A DNA stretch of 64,000 bases. Origin: Humibacillus xanthopallidus. Its GTDB lineage: Bacteria; Actinomycetota; Actinomycetes; Actinomycetales; Dermatophilaceae. The position numbers and the translations under genes are program-made. The stretch is from the NCBI RefSeq assembly GCF_006716675.1, contig NZ_VFPM01000002.1, forward strand, positions 1,116,001-1,180,000, in the 5' to 3' direction. The notes under the pieces were generated by a model. That model did no database searches. It was not told where the DNA came from and saw only the letters and a list, made by a program, of their open reading frames with translations. Positions 43,696 to 52,419 of the stretch are shown piece by piece. How positions within the stretch are numbered: position 1 is the first letter of the stretch; each line of letters starts with the position of its first letter.

Positions 43696-44856
43696 ATGAG
43701 CGTTTCCCTCGGTATGCCGCCCCTGCCCCCGCCGGTCCTCGCGCCCCGTCGCCAGACCCGTCAGATCCACGTGGGCAAGGTCGGCGTCGGCAGCGACTAC
43801 CCGGTCTCGGTCCAGTCGATGACGACGACGCCGACGACCGACATCAACGCGACGCTCCAGCAGATCGCCGAGCTGACGGCCAGCGGTTGCGACATCGTGC
43901 GCGTCGCCTGCCCGAGCCAGGACGACGCCGACGCGCTGCCCGCGATCGCGCGCAAGAGCCAGATCCCGGTCATCGCCGACATCCACTTCCAGCCGAAGTA
44001 CGTCTTCGCCGCCATCGACGCCGGCTGCGCCGCGGTCCGCGTCAACCCCGGCAACATCCGGCAGTTCGACGACCAGGTCAAGGAGATCGCCAAGGCGGCC
44101 AAGGACGCCGGCGTCTCCATCCGCATCGGCGTCAACGCCGGCAGCCTCGACAAGCGGATCATGGACAAGTACGGCAAGGCGACGCCCGAGGCCCTCGTCG
44201 AGTCGGCGGTCTGGGAGGCGAGCCTCTTCGAGGAGCACGACTTCCACGACTTCAAGATCTCGGTCAAGCACAACGACCCGGTCATCATGGTGCGCGCCTA
44301 CGAGCTGCTCGCGGAGCGGGGCGACTGGCCCCTCCACCTCGGCGTCACCGAGGCCGGCCCCGCGTTCCAGGGCACCATCAAGTCGGCCACGGCCTTCGGC
44401 GCGCTCCTCTCGCGCGGCATCGGCGACACGATCCGCGTCTCTCTCTCGGCCCCGCCCGTCGAGGAGGTCAAGGTCGGCATCCAGATCCTGCAGAGCCTCA
44501 ACCTGCGCCCCCGCAAGCTCGAGATCGTCTCGTGCCCGTCGTGCGGCCGCGCCCAGGTCGACGTCTACACCCTCGCCGACCAGGTGACCGCCGGGCTCGA
44601 GGGCATGACGGTGCCGCTGCGCGTCGCCGTCATGGGGTGCGTCGTCAACGGTCCCGGCGAGGCCCGCGAGGCCGACCTCGGCGTCGCCTCGGGCAACGGC
44701 AAGGGCCAGATCTTCGTCAAGGGCGAGGTCATCAAGACCGTCCCCGAGGCCCAGATCGTCGAGACCCTCATCGAGGAGGCCATGCGCCTCGCCGAGGAGA
44801 TGGGCGAGCCGGTCGACGAGGAGTCGGCCGGGGCCCCCAGCGTCACGGTCAGCTGA
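43696..44856 (+). CDS. ispG: 4-hydroxy-3-methylbut-2-en-1-yl diphosphate synthase
   Basis: Iron-sulfur enzyme of the MEP pathway making HMBPP. 386 residues: TIM-barrel part from [20 protein letters not shown], then the cluster-binding C-terminal part with Cys in [11 protein letters not shown] and [12 protein letters not shown]. The start at 43696 is fixed by the promoter; an open frame runs further upstream but has no signal. Confidence 0.97.
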   Translation: MSVSLGMPPLPPPVLAPRRQTRQIHVGKVGVGSDYPVSVQSMTTTPTTDINATLQQIAELTASGCDIVRVACPSQDDADALPAIARKSQIPVIADIHFQPKYVFAAIDAGCAAVRVNPGNIRQFDDQVKEIAKAAKDAGVSIRIGVNAGSLDKRIMDKYGKATPEALVESAVWEASLFEEHDFHDFKISVKHNDPVIMVRAYELLAERGDWPLHLGVTEAGPAFQGTIKSATAFGALLSRGIGDTIRVSLSAPPVEEVKVGIQILQSLNLRPRKLEIVSCPSCGRAQVDVYTLADQVTAGLEGMTVPLRVAVMGCVVNGPGEAREADLGVASGNGKGQIFVKGEVIKTVPEAQIVETLIEEAMRLAEEMGEPVDEESAGAPSVTVS

Positions 44857-44971
44857 CCCGGCTCGGGACCGGCGCGTCGCACCCGTGACGCCGCCGCGAC
44901 GCGGCCGTGACGCCGCCATGACAAGGCCGGGCCAACCTCGGCGACGACGCCCGCCGTTCACTGAGGCTCAC

Positions 44972-44977
44972 TAGACT
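44972..44977 (+). promoter_or_regulatory. -10 hexamer of the NRPS gene
   Basis: TAGACT, giving a leader of about 40 nt that contains the ribosome-binding site GAAGGAG (45013-45019). Confidence 0.45.
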
Positions 44978-45024
44978 CCGAGGCACCGCCCGACAGGGCG
45001 GTGGCCACTGGTGAAGGAGTCGCC

Positions 45025-48000
45025 TTGCCCGACCCGCTGCTCGCCGGTGATCGGGCGCCTGCGCCCCGTACCCTCGTCGACGTCCTGCACGCGACGATCG
45101 ACGCGCACCCCGACGCGCCGGCCATCGACGACACGCGCTCGGTCCTCACCTACCGCGAGCTCGGCGAGCACGTCGACGCCATGGCTCGGGCGCTGCGATC
45201 AGCCGGGGTGCGCACCGGCGACCGGGTCGGCATCCGCGCGCCGTCGGGCACCCACGACCTCTACGTCGCCATCCTCGGCATCATGCGGGCAGGCGCGGCC
45301 TACGTGCCCGTCGACGCCGACGACCCCCAGGAGCGGGCCGACCTCGTCTTCGGGGAGGCGCAGGTCACTGCGGTCGTCGGTGCCGGCCGGGCCGTCACGA
45401 GCCTGCAGGCACCGACGCCACCCACCGAGCCGTATGCCGTCACGGACGCCCCGCTCGCCGACGTGCAGCCGCGCGACGACGCGTGGGTCATCTTCACCTC
45501 CGGCTCGACCGGCGTGCCCAAGGGTGTCGCCGTGACCCACCGGTCGGCTGCGGCCTTCGTTGACGCAGAGTCGCGGATCTTCCTGCGGCAGAGACCGATC
45601 GGGCCGGGTGACCGGGTGCTCGCAGGCCTCTCCGTGGCCTTCGACGCGTCGTGCGAGGAGATGTGGCTCGCCTGGGCGCACGGCGCCTGTCTCGTGCCCG
45701 CTCCCCGGGCACTCGTGCGCACCGGCATGGACCTCGGTCCGTGGCTCGTGGCGCAGGGCATCACCGTCGTCTCGACGGTGCCGACCCTGGCAGCACTGTG
45801 GCCGGCCGAGGCGCTCGAGCCGGTGCGCCTGCTCATCTTCGGCGGCGAGGCGTGCCCGCCCGAGCTCGCGGCCCGCCTCGCGACCCCGGAGCGCGAGGTG
45901 TGGAACACCTACGGCCCCACGGAGGCCACGGTCGTGGCCTGCGGGGCCCTGATGACGGGCGAGGGGCCCGTGCGGATCGGCCTGCCCCTCGACGGCTGGG
46001 ACCTCGTCGTCGTCGACGAGCACGAGCAGCCGGTGCCTCCCGGTGCCACGGGCCAGCTGATCATCGGGGGAGTGGGGCTGGCGCGCTACCTCGACCCGGC
46101 CAAGGACGCCGAGAAGTTCGCGACCATGCCGACCCTCGGCTGGGAGCGGGCCTACCGATCGGGCGACCTCGTCGTCAACGACCCCGCTGGGCTCGTCTTC
46201 ATGGGGCGCGGCGACGAGCAGGTCAAGCTCGGCGGGCGACGGATCGAGCTCGGCGAGGTCGATGCCGCCCTCCAGTCGCTCCATGCGGTGACCGGAGCCG
46301 CCGCAGCGGTCAAGACCACCCCGGCCGGCACCCAGGTGCTCGTCGGCTACGTCGTGCCGGACGACGCCGGCACCTTCGACACCGAGGCGGCGAGGACGAG
46401 GCTGCGCGAGGAGCTGCCGGCCGCGCTCGTGCCGCTGCTCGCGCTCGTCGACGAGCTGCCGACGCGCACCTCCGGCAAGGTCGACCGTGCTGCCCTGCCC
46501 TGGCCGCTGCCCGGAGCCGAGCTCGGCGACGACGAGGACGACCTCGAGGGCCTCGAGGGCTGGCTCGCCCGGCAGTGGACGAGCGTGCTCGGTGCCCGGG
46601 TCGCCTCGCCCGACGCCGACTTCTTCTCGCTCGGAGGTGGCAGTCTCTCGGCCGCCCAGCTCGTGTCGCTGCTGCGCGAGCGGGTGCCCACCGTCACGGT
46701 CGCCGACGTCTACGACCGCCCCCGCCTCGGCGCGCAGGCCGAGTTCCTCGAGGCCGCGGAGCCGGCCCCCGACCCGCAGCCGCCGCGACACGTGCGCCGC
46801 ATCCCGCGCCACATCCAGCTGCTCCAGACGGTCGTCTCGCTCCTGCTGCTCACCGTCAAGGGGATGCAGTGGGTCGTGGGGCTCGTCACGGCGACCGAGC
46901 TCCTCCGAGCCCTCGGTCTCGCGCCGTGGGCCCCGCCGACGTCGTGGTGGGTGCTCGGCATCGGCTGGCTCGCGTTCATCACCCCGGTGGGACGGATGGG
47001 CATCTCGGCCCTCGGGGCCCGCATCCTGCTCGCCGGGGTGGAGCCCGGCACCTACCCCCGGGGCGGCCACGTTCAGCTGCGGCTCTGGGCGGCCGAGCGC
47101 TTCACGGAGTCGATGGGCGCGGTGTCCCTCGCGGGCGCGCCGTGGATCCTCGCCTACGCGCGGGCCCTCGGCGCGAGCGTCGGGCCCGGTGTCGACCTGC
47201 ACAGCGTGCCGCCGGTGACGGGCATGCTGACGATCGGCGACGGCGCGAGCGTCGAGCCGGAGGTCGACCTCTCCGGCTACTGGATGGACGGCGACGTCGT
47301 CCACGTCGGCACCATCGAGATCGGGGCCGGGGCCACGGTCGGGGCGCGCAGCACGATCGGACCGGATGTCGTCATCGGCCGCGACGCGCTCGTCGAAGCC
47401 GGTGCCACCGTGCTGTCCGACGTCGCGGCCGGCACGACCGTCGCGGGCTCCCCGGCCATGCGCGTCGGCTTCGGCGGCAGCGGCTCCGGCAGGTGGCCGT
47501 CGCAGCGCCCGGCCCGTCGCTCGGCCTGGGTGCCCGTCTACGGCCTGTCCTCCATCGTGCTCGCCGTCATCCCCCTCATCGCGCTCGTGCCCGGTCTGCT
47601 CGTGCTCGCGAACCGCCTGCGTGACGCGGACTCGTACGGCGACGCGGCCCGGGCGGCATACCTCGTCGTGCCGGCCGTGACGGTGCTGGCGCTCATCACC
47701 CTCGCGCTGCTGACGATCCTCGTCGTGCGCCTGCTCGGCCTCGGTCTCAGCGAGGGGTTCCACCCCGTGCGCAGCCGCGTCGGCTGGCAGGTGTGGGTGA
47801 CCGAGCGACTCCTCGACCAGGCCCGCACGCTGCTCTTCCCCATCTATGCGAGCCTGCTGACCCCGTGGTGGCTGCGCGCCCTCGGAGCGCGCGTCGGCAC
47901 CGGCGTCGAGGCCTCGACGGTGCTGCTGCTGCCGAAGATGACGACCGTCGCCGACGGCGCCTTCCTCGCCGACGACACGCTCGTCGCCGGCTACGAGCTG

Positions 48001-48942
48001 GGCCGTGGCTGGATGCGCATCGCGCGGGCGAAGGTGGGCAAGCGGGCGTTCCTCGGCAACTCGGGCATGACCGCCCCGGGCCGGCGGGTGCCGAGAGACG
48101 GCCTCGTGGCCGTCCTCTCCGCCGCGCCCCAGAAGTCCAAGGCCGGCTCGAGCTGGCTCGGCAGCCCTCCCGTCCGGTTGCGCCGCGCCGCACCCGACAG
48201 CGACCTCGAGCGCACCTATGCACCGCCGCTGCGGCTCAAGGTGATCCGTGGCCTCGTCGAGCTCTGCCGCATCGTGCCGGTCATGGTCAGCGTCGCCCTC
48301 GGCGTCACGGTCTTCCTCGCCCTCGCCTGGGTGGTCGACCGCTTCGGTCTCTGGCAGGCGGCCGCGCTCTCCGGCCTCGTCCTCGCGGTCGTGGGGGCGG
48401 TCGCGGCAGCGATCACCACTGCCGCGAAGTGGGTCGTCGTCGGCCCGATCCGCGCCGTCGAGCACCCGCTGTGGAGCCCCTTCGTGTGGCGCAACGAGGT
48501 CGTCGACACCTTCGTCGAGATGGTCGCCGGCCCGTGGTTCGCCTGGACGGCGACCGGCACCCCGGCGATCAACATCTGGCTGCGCAGCCTCGGCGCCCGC
48601 ATCGGCCACGGCGTCTGGTGCGAGACCTACTGGCTGCCCGAGGCCGACCTCGTCAGCCTGGGCGAGGGCGTCACCGTCAACCGTGGCTGCGTGCTCCAGA
48701 CCCACCTCTTCCACGACCGGATCATGTCGATGGACACCGTGACCCTGGAGGACGGCGCCACGCTGGGTCCCAACGGCGTCATCCTCCCGGCCGCCTCGAT
48801 CGGTCGGGGCGCGACCGTCGGCCCGGGCTCGCTCGTGCTGCGCGGTGAGTCCGTGCCCGCCGGCAGTCGCTGGACCGGCAACCCGATCGCGCCGTGGCGC
48901 CGGCCGACGAAGCGCTCCCGGGCCAAGGCGGGCTCCTCGTGA
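45025..48942 (+). CDS. Pls/PosA-type single-module NRPS with membrane-bound tandem C-terminal domains (poly-lysine synthetase-like)
   Basis: 1305 residues, close to the epsilon-poly-L-lysine synthetase Pls (about 1320). Adenylation domain ~1-500: FTSGSTGVPKG, YGPTEATV, YRSGDLV, GRGDEQVKLGGRRIE. Carrier domain ~510-580 with the pantetheine Ser in FSLGGGSLSAAQ. Then six membrane segments in three pairs alternate with three soluble domains; hexapeptide-like repeats are visible in the first and third. The ten specificity residues read by eye are D-A-E-S-I-G-T-V-V-K, near the published lysine code DAESIGSVCK. The TTG start at 45025 follows GAAGGAG by 5 nt. Product not proven. Confidence 0.85.
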   Translation: MPDPLLAGDRAPAPRTLVDVLHATIDAHPDAPAIDDTRSVLTYRELGEHVDAMARALRSAGVRTGDRVGIRAPSGTHDLYVAILGIMRAGAAYVPVDADDPQERADLVFGEAQVTAVVGAGRAVTSLQAPTPPTEPYAVTDAPLADVQPRDDAWVIFTSGSTGVPKGVAVTHRSAAAFVDAESRIFLRQRPIGPGDRVLAGLSVAFDASCEEMWLAWAHGACLVPAPRALVRTGMDLGPWLVAQGITVVSTVPTLAALWPAEALEPVRLLIFGGEACPPELAARLATPEREVWNTYGPTEATVVACGALMTGEGPVRIGLPLDGWDLVVVDEHEQPVPPGATGQLIIGGVGLARYLDPAKDAEKFATMPTLGWERAYRSGDLVVNDPAGLVFMGRGDEQVKLGGRRIELGEVDAALQSLHAVTGAAAAVKTTPAGTQVLVGYVVPDDAGTFDTEAARTRLREELPAALVPLLALVDELPTRTSGKVDRAALPWPLPGAELGDDEDDLEGLEGWLARQWTSVLGARVASPDADFFSLGGGSLSAAQLVSLLRERVPTVTVADVYDRPRLGAQAEFLEAAEPAPDPQPPRHVRRIPRHIQLLQTVVSLLLLTVKGMQWVVGLVTATELLRALGLAPWAPPTSWWVLGIGWLAFITPVGRMGISALGARILLAGVEPGTYPRGGHVQLRLWAAERFTESMGAVSLAGAPWILAYARALGASVGPGVDLHSVPPVTGMLTIGDGASVEPEVDLSGYWMDGDVVHVGTIEIGAGATVGARSTIGPDVVIGRDALVEAGATVLSDVAAGTTVAGSPAMRVGFGGSGSGRWPSQRPARRSAWVPVYGLSSIVLAVIPLIALVPGLLVLANRLRDADSYGDAARAAYLVVPAVTVLALITLALLTILVVRLLGLGLSEGFHPVRSRVGWQVWVTERLLDQARTLLFPIYASLLTPWWLRALGARVGTGVEASTVLLLPKMTTVADGAFLADDTLVAGYELGRGWMRIARAKVGKRAFLGNSGMTAPGRRVPRDGLVAVLSAAPQKSKAGSSWLGSPPVRLRRAAPDSDLERTYAPPLRLKVIRGLVELCRIVPVMVSVALGVTVFLALAWVVDRFGLWQAAALSGLVLAVVGAVAAAITTAAKWVVVGPIRAVEHPLWSPFVWRNEVVDTFVEMVAGPWFAWTATGTPAINIWLRSLGARIGHGVWCETYWLPEADLVSLGEGVTVNRGCVLQTHLFHDRIMSMDTVTLEDGATLGPNGVILPAASIGRGATVGPGSLVLRGESVPAGSRWTGNPIAPWRRPTKRSRAKAGSS

Positions 48943-48985
48943 CGCGCCGCGTCGCCGCGCCCCGCGGGCGGGGCCACGTGCGGCA

Positions 48986-48991
48986 TAGTGT
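48986..48991 (+). promoter_or_regulatory. -10 hexamer of the M1 peptidase gene
   Basis: TAGTGT, 6 nt, then GTG at 48998. Confidence 0.45.
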
Positions 48992-48997
48992 GGCCCC

Positions 48998-50314
48998 GTG
49001 CTCGTGACGTCTGGTGACCCCTATGTACCCGGTCGCGGGGACGCCTCCTACGAGGTGCGCCACTACGACCTCGACCTCGACTACAAGGTGTCGTCCAACC
49101 GCCTGAGCGGCAGGGCGCGGCTCGACGTCGTCGCCACACAGCACCTGACGCAGCTGCGCATCGACCTCGTCGGCCTGCGGGTCTCGAAGGTGAGCACCGG
49201 GCGCCTCACCACCCGGTGGACCCAGCGCGGGGGGCACGTCACCGTCACGCTGCCCCGCCCCCTCGACCCCGGCGAGACCACGAGCGTCACGCTGACGTAT
49301 GCCGGCAACCCCGGTCCCGCTCGCTCGGTCTGGGGCGAGGTGGGCTGGGAGGAGCTCGACGACGGCGTCCTCGTCGCCAGCCAGCCGACGGGGGCCCCGA
49401 CGTGGTTCCCGTGCAACGACCACCCGCGCTCCAAGGCGACCTACCGCATCGCGATCGAGTGCGACTCGCCGTACACCGTGTGCGTGACGGGCACGCTCAC
49501 CGGTCGCTACGTGCGCGGCAGCCGCACCCGGCACGTCTTCGACGAGGCCCACCCGATGGCGACCTACCTCGCCGCCGTTCACGTGGGCCAGTACGACCGC
49601 GCCGTGCTCGCCGAGGGCCCCGTCCGCCAGGTCGTCGTCGCCCCGCCGCGCCTGCACCGGCAGGTGCTGGGCGACCTGCAGCTCCAGCCGCGCATGATGG
49701 ACCTCTTCGTCGACCTCTTCGGCCGCTACCCCTTCGCCGACTACACGGTCGTCGTCACCCCCGACGAGCTCGAGATCCCGCTCGAGGCGCAGGGCATGGC
49801 CACCTTCGGGCCCAACTGGCTGAGCGGCCGCGGCGCCCACCAGCGCCTCATCGCCCACGAGCTCGCCCACCAGTGGTTCGGCAACAGCCTCACCGTGACG
49901 TCGTGGGCGGACATCTGGCTCAACGAGGGCTTCGCCTGCTACGCGGAGTGGCTGTGGTCCGAGGCGTCGGGCGGCCCGGCCGCCGACGTGCTCGCGACGC
50001 AGCACCGCACCCGCCTCGCGGGCCTCGCCCAGGACTTCGTGCTCGCCGACCCGGGCCCCGACACGATGTTCGACGACCGCGTCTACAAGCGCGGCGCCCT
50101 CACCCTGCACGCGCTGCGCCTGCACCTCGGTGACGAGAGCTTCTGGGCGCTGTTGCGCGCCTGGGTGGCGGACCACGAGCACGGCTCGGTGTCCACGGCC
50201 GAGTTCGTCGCGCACGCCGCGACCGTCGACCCCTCGGGTGACGCGGAGCGACTCCTGGAGGGTTGGCTCCGGCAGCCGGCGCTACCGGCCCTGCCTCGTC
50301 CGGCACGGCGCTGA
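48998..50314 (+). CDS. M1-family zinc metallopeptidase
   Basis: 438 residues, holding the N-terminal beta domain and the catalytic domain but not the large C-terminal helical domain of aminopeptidase N. Zinc site HELAHQWFGNSL (His 287 and 291) with the third ligand 19 residues on in WLNEGFACYAEW. The substrate motif GxMEN is replaced by QGMATFGPNW, so recognition of a normal peptide N-terminus may differ. It follows the NRPS gene by 55 nt. In epsilon-poly-lysine producers an M1-type degrading enzyme is known, which suggests it acts on the NRPS product. Confidence 0.85.
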   Translation: MLVTSGDPYVPGRGDASYEVRHYDLDLDYKVSSNRLSGRARLDVVATQHLTQLRIDLVGLRVSKVSTGRLTTRWTQRGGHVTVTLPRPLDPGETTSVTLTYAGNPGPARSVWGEVGWEELDDGVLVASQPTGAPTWFPCNDHPRSKATYRIAIECDSPYTVCVTGTLTGRYVRGSRTRHVFDEAHPMATYLAAVHVGQYDRAVLAEGPVRQVVVAPPRLHRQVLGDLQLQPRMMDLFVDLFGRYPFADYTVVVTPDELEIPLEAQGMATFGPNWLSGRGAHQRLIAHELAHQWFGNSLTVTSWADIWLNEGFACYAEWLWSEASGGPAADVLATQHRTRLAGLAQDFVLADPGPDTMFDDRVYKRGALTLHALRLHLGDESFWALLRAWVADHEHGSVSTAEFVAHAATVDPSGDAERLLEGWLRQPALPALPRPARR

Positions 50315-50326
50315 GCAGGCCGACGA

Positions 50327-50338
50327 GGCGTGCACGCC
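50327..50338. terminator. 12-bp palindrome between convergent genes
   Basis: GGCGTGCACGCC is perfectly self-complementary and lies between the M1 and PPTase stop codons. It may act as a weak shared terminator. Confidence 0.3.
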
Positions 50339-50339
50339 G

Positions 50340-51062
50340 TCAGTCGCCCGGCGCCTCGTGCGCCGTGACCTCCACGGTGCCGTATGCCGCCGCGAGCGCG
50401 AGCGCTCCCACGTGGCCGCCGTCGCCGAGCGGGAGGTCGACCACGGTCACCGGCGGCCGGTCGGGCAGGACGAGGACGGCGCGACCCGGCTGGGGCGTCC
50501 TCAGCGCGGCCGGGTCGACGACGAAGCCGGCTCCGAGGGCCTTGAGGGCCGCCTCCTTGCGCACCCAGCTGACGGCCCGCGCGGCGTCGTCGAGGTCGCG
50601 CGACCGCTCGCTCGGGTGCATCGCCACGCCGTCGAAGCCCGCGAACCGGGTGGCCGCCACCCGCTCGACGTCGACGCCGACCGGCGCGTCGGTCGACACG
50701 GCGACGGCCACGAGGTCGGGGGTGCGTGACAGCGAGACGTGCACGCCCGGATGGCCGACGAGACGCGGCGAGCCGTGCTCGTCACCGCACCGTGCGCACG
50801 TGCGGTCGAAGACGAGCTGCCCGGGCTTGGCGCCGACCACCTGCCCGAGGACGTCGCGAGCGAGCACGTGGAGGACGGCATACGCCCGTGCCGCCATGGG
50901 TTCACGCAGAGCGGCGAGCCGGCCGCGCTCCAGCGGGTCGAGCGGGCCGAGCCGCCTCTCCCACGCGACCGAGCGGCCCGGGTGTGCGAACCAGGCGTCG
51001 GCGCGGCCGACACCGGAGGCCGGTGCCGCATCAGGCGCCCGCGGTGGGACGGAGGGTGGCAC
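50340..51062 (-). CDS. 4'-phosphopantetheinyl transferase (Sfp type)
   Basis: 240 residues. Motifs HVSLSRTPDLVAVAVS, VGVDVERV and WVRKEAALKALG are those of Sfp-like enzymes that attach phosphopantetheine to carrier domains. It most likely arms the T domain of the nearby NRPS; it could also serve other carrier proteins. The GTG at 51062 is preferred because CATTCT lies 6 nt upstream. Divergent from the GNAT gene with 72 bp between starts. Confidence 0.85.
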   Translation of the reverse strand: MPPSVPPRAPDAAPASGVGRADAWFAHPGRSVAWERRLGPLDPLERGRLAALREPMAARAYAVLHVLARDVLGQVVGAKPGQLVFDRTCARCGDEHGSPRLVGHPGVHVSLSRTPDLVAVAVSTDAPVGVDVERVAATRFAGFDGVAMHPSERSRDLDDAARAVSWVRKEAALKALGAGFVVDPAALRTPQPGRAVLVLPDRPPVTVVDLPLGDGGHVGALALAAAYGTVEVTAHEAPGD

Positions 51063-51068
51063 GACACC

Positions 51069-51074
51069 AGAATG
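51069..51074 (-). promoter_or_regulatory. -10 hexamer of the PPTase gene
   Basis: CATTCT, 6 nt, then GTG at 51062 on the minus strand. Confidence 0.4.
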
Positions 51075-51122
51075 GCGCACCGCCGCTCGCGTGCCCGGGG
51101 TGACACGGCCGGTCGGGACGGG

Positions 51123-51128
51123 CAGGCT
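51123..51128 (+). promoter_or_regulatory. -10 hexamer of the GNAT gene
   Basis: CAGGCT, 6 nt, then GTG at 51135. An in-frame GTG at 51129 would lie right against the hexamer and is rejected. Confidence 0.4.
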
Positions 51129-51134
51129 GTGAGG

Positions 51135-51980
51135 GTGCTTCGCCAACGTCTCCCCGTGCGGCCGCTGACGACCGCGGACCATGACGCTGCCCTGGAGTGT
51201 TGCGCCCGCGACCGCGCGGCCAACGTCTTCGTCGCGGCGCGCATCGTCGAGGGGTCGCTGCGCACGTCCCCGGGTGCCGTCCTCGGGCACTGGAACGGCA
51301 GCGAGCTGGCGGGACTGGCCTGGGTGAGCGCCAACGTCGTGCCGGTCGAGCTCGACGACGACGGCGTGGCGGGGGTGGCGCAGAAGATCACCCGGATGCG
51401 CCGTCAGGTCGCCTCGATCTTCGGCCCGTCGCCGCAGGTGACCGGCCTCTGGGAGCGGCTCGGCCCCGCGTGGGGCCAGGTGCGGGCGGTGCGCACGCAC
51501 CAGCCGCTGCTCTCGACCTCGACGAGGCCCTCGGAGCTCGGGCTCGAGCTCGACGAGGGGGTCCGCCCCGCCAGGCCCGGCGAGGTCGACATCGTGCTGC
51601 CCGCCGCCGCACACATGTTCACCGAGGAGATCGGCTACCCGCCCTTCTACGGCTCGGACCGCGGCTACCGGGCGAGCATCGCGAGCCTCATCCGGGCCGG
51701 CCACACCTTCGTCAAGGTCGAGGACGGCGAGGTCGTGTTCAAGGCCGACGTCGGCTCGCTCGCACTCGGCTGCGCCCAGGTGCAGGGTGTGTGGCTGCAC
51801 CCGCGCCTGCGCGGGAGGGGGCTCTCGGTGCCGGCGATGGCGAGCGTCGTCGAGCAGGTGCTGGCCGGCGCCGCCGACGAGGTGTCGCTCTACGTCAACG
51901 ACTTCAACGTGGCGGCGCGGGCAACCTACGCCCGCTGCGGATTCCGCGAGGTCGGTGCCTTCACGACCGTCCTGCTCTAG
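51135..51980 (+). CDS. GNAT acetyltransferase with DUF4081-like N-terminal domain
   Basis: 281 residues. An N-terminal half unique to actinobacteria (CARDRAANVFVAARI) precedes a GNAT core with the acetyl-CoA loop WLHPRLRGRGLSVPAMASVV and the end YVNDFNVAARATYARCGF. A similar gene (Rv2867c) follows ispG in M. tuberculosis, so this is probably part of the conserved string, now separated from ispG by the NRPS block. Target unknown. Confidence 0.85.
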   Translation: MLRQRLPVRPLTTADHDAALECCARDRAANVFVAARIVEGSLRTSPGAVLGHWNGSELAGLAWVSANVVPVELDDDGVAGVAQKITRMRRQVASIFGPSPQVTGLWERLGPAWGQVRAVRTHQPLLSTSTRPSELGLELDEGVRPARPGEVDIVLPAAAHMFTEEIGYPPFYGSDRGYRASIASLIRAGHTFVKVEDGEVVFKADVGSLALGCAQVQGVWLHPRLRGRGLSVPAMASVVEQVLAGAADEVSLYVNDFNVAARATYARCGFREVGAFTTVLL

Positions 51981-51996
51981 GTCTGCCCGTGCGGCC

Positions 51997-52002
51997 TAGG
52001 GT
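51997..52002 (+). promoter_or_regulatory. -10 hexamer of the DoxX-like gene
   Basis: TAGGGT, 6 nt, then ATG at 52009. Confidence 0.45.
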
Positions 52003-52008
52003 GTGGGG

Positions 52009-52419
52009 ATGAAGACGACGACGAACGCCCCGCTCGGCAAGGACGCCATCGCGCTCGCCGGCCTCTTCCTCGCCTCCGGCACGATGCACTTCGTCAAGCC
52101 CGAGCCGTTCGAGTCGATGGTGCCTCCACAGCTGCCGCGGCGACGGGCGCTCGTGTTCGCGTCCGGTGCCGCCGAGCTCGCCTGCGCCGTCGGGCTGCTG
52201 GTCCCGCGCACGCGCCGGGTGGCCGGTCTCGCGTCGGCAGTGCTGCTCGTGGCGGTCTTCCCGGCCAACGTCACGATGACGGCCAAGGCGGGCCAGGGCG
52301 TGTCGCGCGACCCCCGGAGCGCGGCCAAGCAGGGCTACCTCGCCGCGACGGTGGCGCGGCTGCCCCTCCAGTGGCCGATGATCCGCACGGCCCTGCGTGC
52401 CGCCGGGGTCATCCGCTGA
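52009..52419 (+). CDS. DoxX-like small membrane protein
   Basis: 136 residues with four predicted membrane segments and the family feature GLFLASGTMHFVKPEPFESM near the N-terminus. DoxX-like proteins are linked to redox or quinone processes at the membrane, without a settled function. The ATG at 52009 is chosen over a GTG at 52003 by the promoter spacing. Its end overlaps the convergent GNAT gene by 11 nt. Confidence 0.8.
   Translation: MKTTTNAPLGKDAIALAGLFLASGTMHFVKPEPFESMVPPQLPRRRALVFASGAAELACAVGLLVPRTRRVAGLASAVLLVAVFPANVTMTAKAGQGVSRDPRSAAKQGYLAATVARLPLQWPMIRTALRAAGVIR

Noticed and set aside
45001..45003. GTG at 45001 as start of the NRPS gene
   Set aside because: GAAGGAG lies downstream of it and is correctly spaced for the TTG at 45025.
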